A DNA stretch of 64,000 nt from Pseudomonas capsici (GTDB lineage: Bacteria > Pseudomonadota > Gammaproteobacteria > Pseudomonadales > Pseudomonadaceae): positions 89,219-153,218 of the forward strand of contig NZ_JAFGZD010000013.1 of NCBI RefSeq assembly GCF_017165765.1, written 5' to 3'. Below are positions 63,201 to 64,000 of this stretch, piece after piece (position 1 is the stretch's first letter; each line of letters starts with the position of its first letter). The translations under genes and the position numbers were made by a program. The notes under the pieces were generated by a model, which was not told where the DNA came from, searched no databases, and saw only the letters and a program-made list of their open reading frames with translations.

Positions 63201-64000
63201 GGTAGTGTGAAAACCGACGCCGGATGAACAACCTGCTCTGCCTGCTCACCGTTCTGGCGGAAGGTCGTGCGCAGGGTTTCATGACGGGCAATCAGGGCGG
63301 TGAAGCTCTGCTCCAGCGCATCGATATCCAGCGAACCGTTCAGACGCAGGACAACCGGCATGTTGTACGCGGTGCTCTGCGGTTCAAGCTGCCAGAGGAA
63401 CCACTGGCGCTGCTGGGCATAGGACAGGCCCAGCGGCTGAGTGCGGTCGGCCTTGATGAAGCCCGGAGCCTGACTGACCTGGCCCTGCGCTGCCGTCTGG
63501 GCGAAACCGGCCAGACCCCGAGCTTCGAACAGGTTGCGCAACGACAGTTCGAGGTTAAGTTGCTGGCGAATCCGGGAAATCACCTGAGTCGCCAGCAGCG
63601 AATGACCGCCCAGCTCGAAGAAATTGTCGTGCAAACCGACCCGCTCGACTTTCAGCACGTCTGCCCAGATCGCCGCCAGTTGCTGCTCCAGCTCGCTTTG
63701 CGGGGCCACATAGCCGTTCTGCAACTGGCTGGCATCCGGCTTGGGCAGGGCCTTACGGTCTAGCTTGCCGTTACCGGTCAGCGGCATGGCGTCCAGCATC
63801 ACGAAATGGGTCGGCACCATGTAATCCGGCAGATGGGCCTTGAGTTCGGCTTTCAGCTCTTCACGCAGGGTCTGCTGATCAGCGCCTGAATCCTTCGGCA
63901 CCAGATAGGCCGCCAGTTGGCCATCCAGCGCCAGCACGATCACTTCCCGAACACTGGCCTGGGCCTGCAGGCGTGCCTCGATTTCACCCAGCTCGATGCG
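60266..64000 (-). CDS. Pyoverdine peptide synthetase, 5' end missing: (A)-PCP-C-A(Gly)-PCP
   Basis: The frame is open to the right edge, and 1244 residues are visible. The tail of an adenylation domain (from RIELGEIEARL, with NGKLDRKALPKPD) is followed by PCP (LGGHS, about residue 130), C of L-acceptor type (180-620, HHIVSDGWS), A (630-1140) and PCP (about 1180), ending without E or TE. Code residues of the complete A domain read DILQLGVIWK, very close to the known glycine code DILQLGLIWK. The preceding residue cannot be read because its A core is off the window. The gene ends one base before the terminal synthetase start, so the two are translationally linked and the chain passes on in trans. 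Confidence 0.94.
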   Translation of the reverse strand, partial: RIELGEIEARLQAQASVREVIVLALDGQLAAYLVPKDSGADQQTLREELKAELKAHLPDYMVPTHFVMLDAMPLTGNGKLDRKALPKPDASQLQNGYVAPQSELEQQLAAIWADVLKVERVGLHDNFFELGGHSLLATQVISRIRQQLNLELSLRNLFEARGLAGFAQTAAQGQVSQAPGFIKADRTQPLGLSYAQQRQWFLWQLEPQSTAYNMPVVLRLNGSLDIDALEQSFTALIARHETLRTTFRQNGEQAEQVVHPASVFTLPVEQVSAGQTLEVCVQQEVQRPFDLEQGPLLRVKLLNLGENRHVLVLTQHHIVSDGWSMPIMVDELVRLYEGYSQGREVDLGELAIQYADYALWQRTWMEAGEQARQLSYWTEQLGDQQPILELPADRPRPAVQSHAGARLGLELERDLVDSLRDVARQEGVTLFMLLLASFQSLLHRHSGQNDIRVGVPIANRTRAETEGLIGFFVNTQVLRAEFDLHTTFSELLQQVRQTALQAQAHQELPFEQLVEALQPQRSLSHSPLFQVMFNHQTQAGAGVRELSGLSIQSLESDSHAAQFDLSLGTTEHAEGLSAGLTYATALFDGTTIERMAEHWLTLLKAICSNTRQRVSELQMQSEAERQQILQGWNDSAAAYPSEQCLPALIEAQVQATPDALAVTLGSEQLTYRQLNRRANQLAHKLRELGVGPDVLVGVAVQRSLEQVVGLLAILKAGGAYVPLDPDFPQDRLAYMIEDSGLQLLLTQTALRERLPVPAGVRSLCLDQAGDWLQGCSDENPVNPAQAQNLAYVIYTSGSTGQPKGVTIGHQALVNFLHSMADQPGLNAADKVLSLTSLSFDIAGLELYLPLIRGASVVLLHPDENKDPHALLAVIEQQAVSVIQATPSTWRMLLDSAPAGALQGKTVLCGGEALSVELAQRLIEQAGHVWNVYGPTETTIWSARHYLTRSDDIWLGRPLANTRLHIVSDDLNVLPIGTRGELLIGGDGLARGYHQRAALTAERFIPDPFGPPGSRLYRTGDLTRYHADGVIEYVGRLDHQVKIRGFRIELGEIEARLQEHPSVHEATVIDIDGPAGKQLVAYLVAVDGAQDFDALRDLLKTHLRAGLPDYMVPSHFVRLQQMPLTPNGKLDRKALPKPDASQLQRSYVAPSAGQEQQIADIWAQVLKVERVGLTDDFFELGGHSLLAAQLISRIHSGLGIDVPLRLVFEKPQLNDFIQALQSSGLSLTEDGLSDIEKMMNEMAGI

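Overview
The window is a chromosomal stretch of a fluorescent Pseudomonas. It contains a pyoverdine locus (pvdRT-ompQ, pvdP, pvdMNO, pvdE, two fpvA-type receptors and peptide synthetases), promoters of the PvdS sigma-factor type, and the Pseudomonas leuC-leuD-methyltransferase-leuB-asd order. The gene order fits the P. syringae group. The last three synthetase modules read as Gly, Asp (with epimerisation) and Ser-thioesterase. From memory this matches the pyoverdine tail reported for P. cichorii (Gly-OHAsp-Ser) rather than the P. syringae tail (Ser-OHAsp-Ser). The species call is an inference.

Layout. Positions 1-3.6 kb hold the end of ETF-ubiquinone oxidoreductase, then an AraC-type regulator divergent from a zinc alcohol dehydrogenase. 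Positions 3.7-14.9 kb hold a D-galactonate catabolic operon (dgoK-dgoA-dgoD-transporter, minus strand) and an IclR-type regulator. Between them on the opposite strand lies a two-gene signalling unit: a 1624-residue hybrid histidine kinase translationally coupled to a REC-GGDEF diguanylate cyclase. Positions 15.1-21.4 kb hold asd, leuB, a methyltransferase, leuD and leuC, with a divergent LysR-type regulator. Positions 21.5-26.3 kb hold a PAS-PAS-GGDEF-EAL protein, a small heat-shock protein with a possible RNA thermometer, dusC, an acyl-CoA thioesterase and a TetR regulator. Positions 26.5-30.8 kb hold a four-gene tRNA operon (Ala-Glu-Ala-Glu in transcription order), gltX and uvrB. Positions 31.2-34.1 kb hold an aromatic aminotransferase, a small secreted protein of unknown function and a nucleoside hydrolase.

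Positions 34.2-64 kb are the pyoverdine region. PvdRT-OmpQ is the tripartite efflux pump. PvdP, PvdM, PvdN and PvdO mature the chromophore and side chain in the periplasm. PvdE exports the precursor across the inner membrane. Two tandem TonB-dependent receptors with N-terminal signalling domains import the ferric complex. Two synthetase genes on the minus strand, the upstream one cut by the window edge, build the C-terminal part of the peptide. Five promoters here share the motif TAAAT-N16-CGT, so the region looks like one PvdS regulon.

Non-coding structure includes three copies of a long inverted repeat of REP type, two other REP-like elements, an 8-copy 7-bp tandem repeat with an inverted partner between the second receptor and the synthetases, and several clear intrinsic terminators. 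I saw no insertion sequence, prophage, CRISPR array or broken gene.
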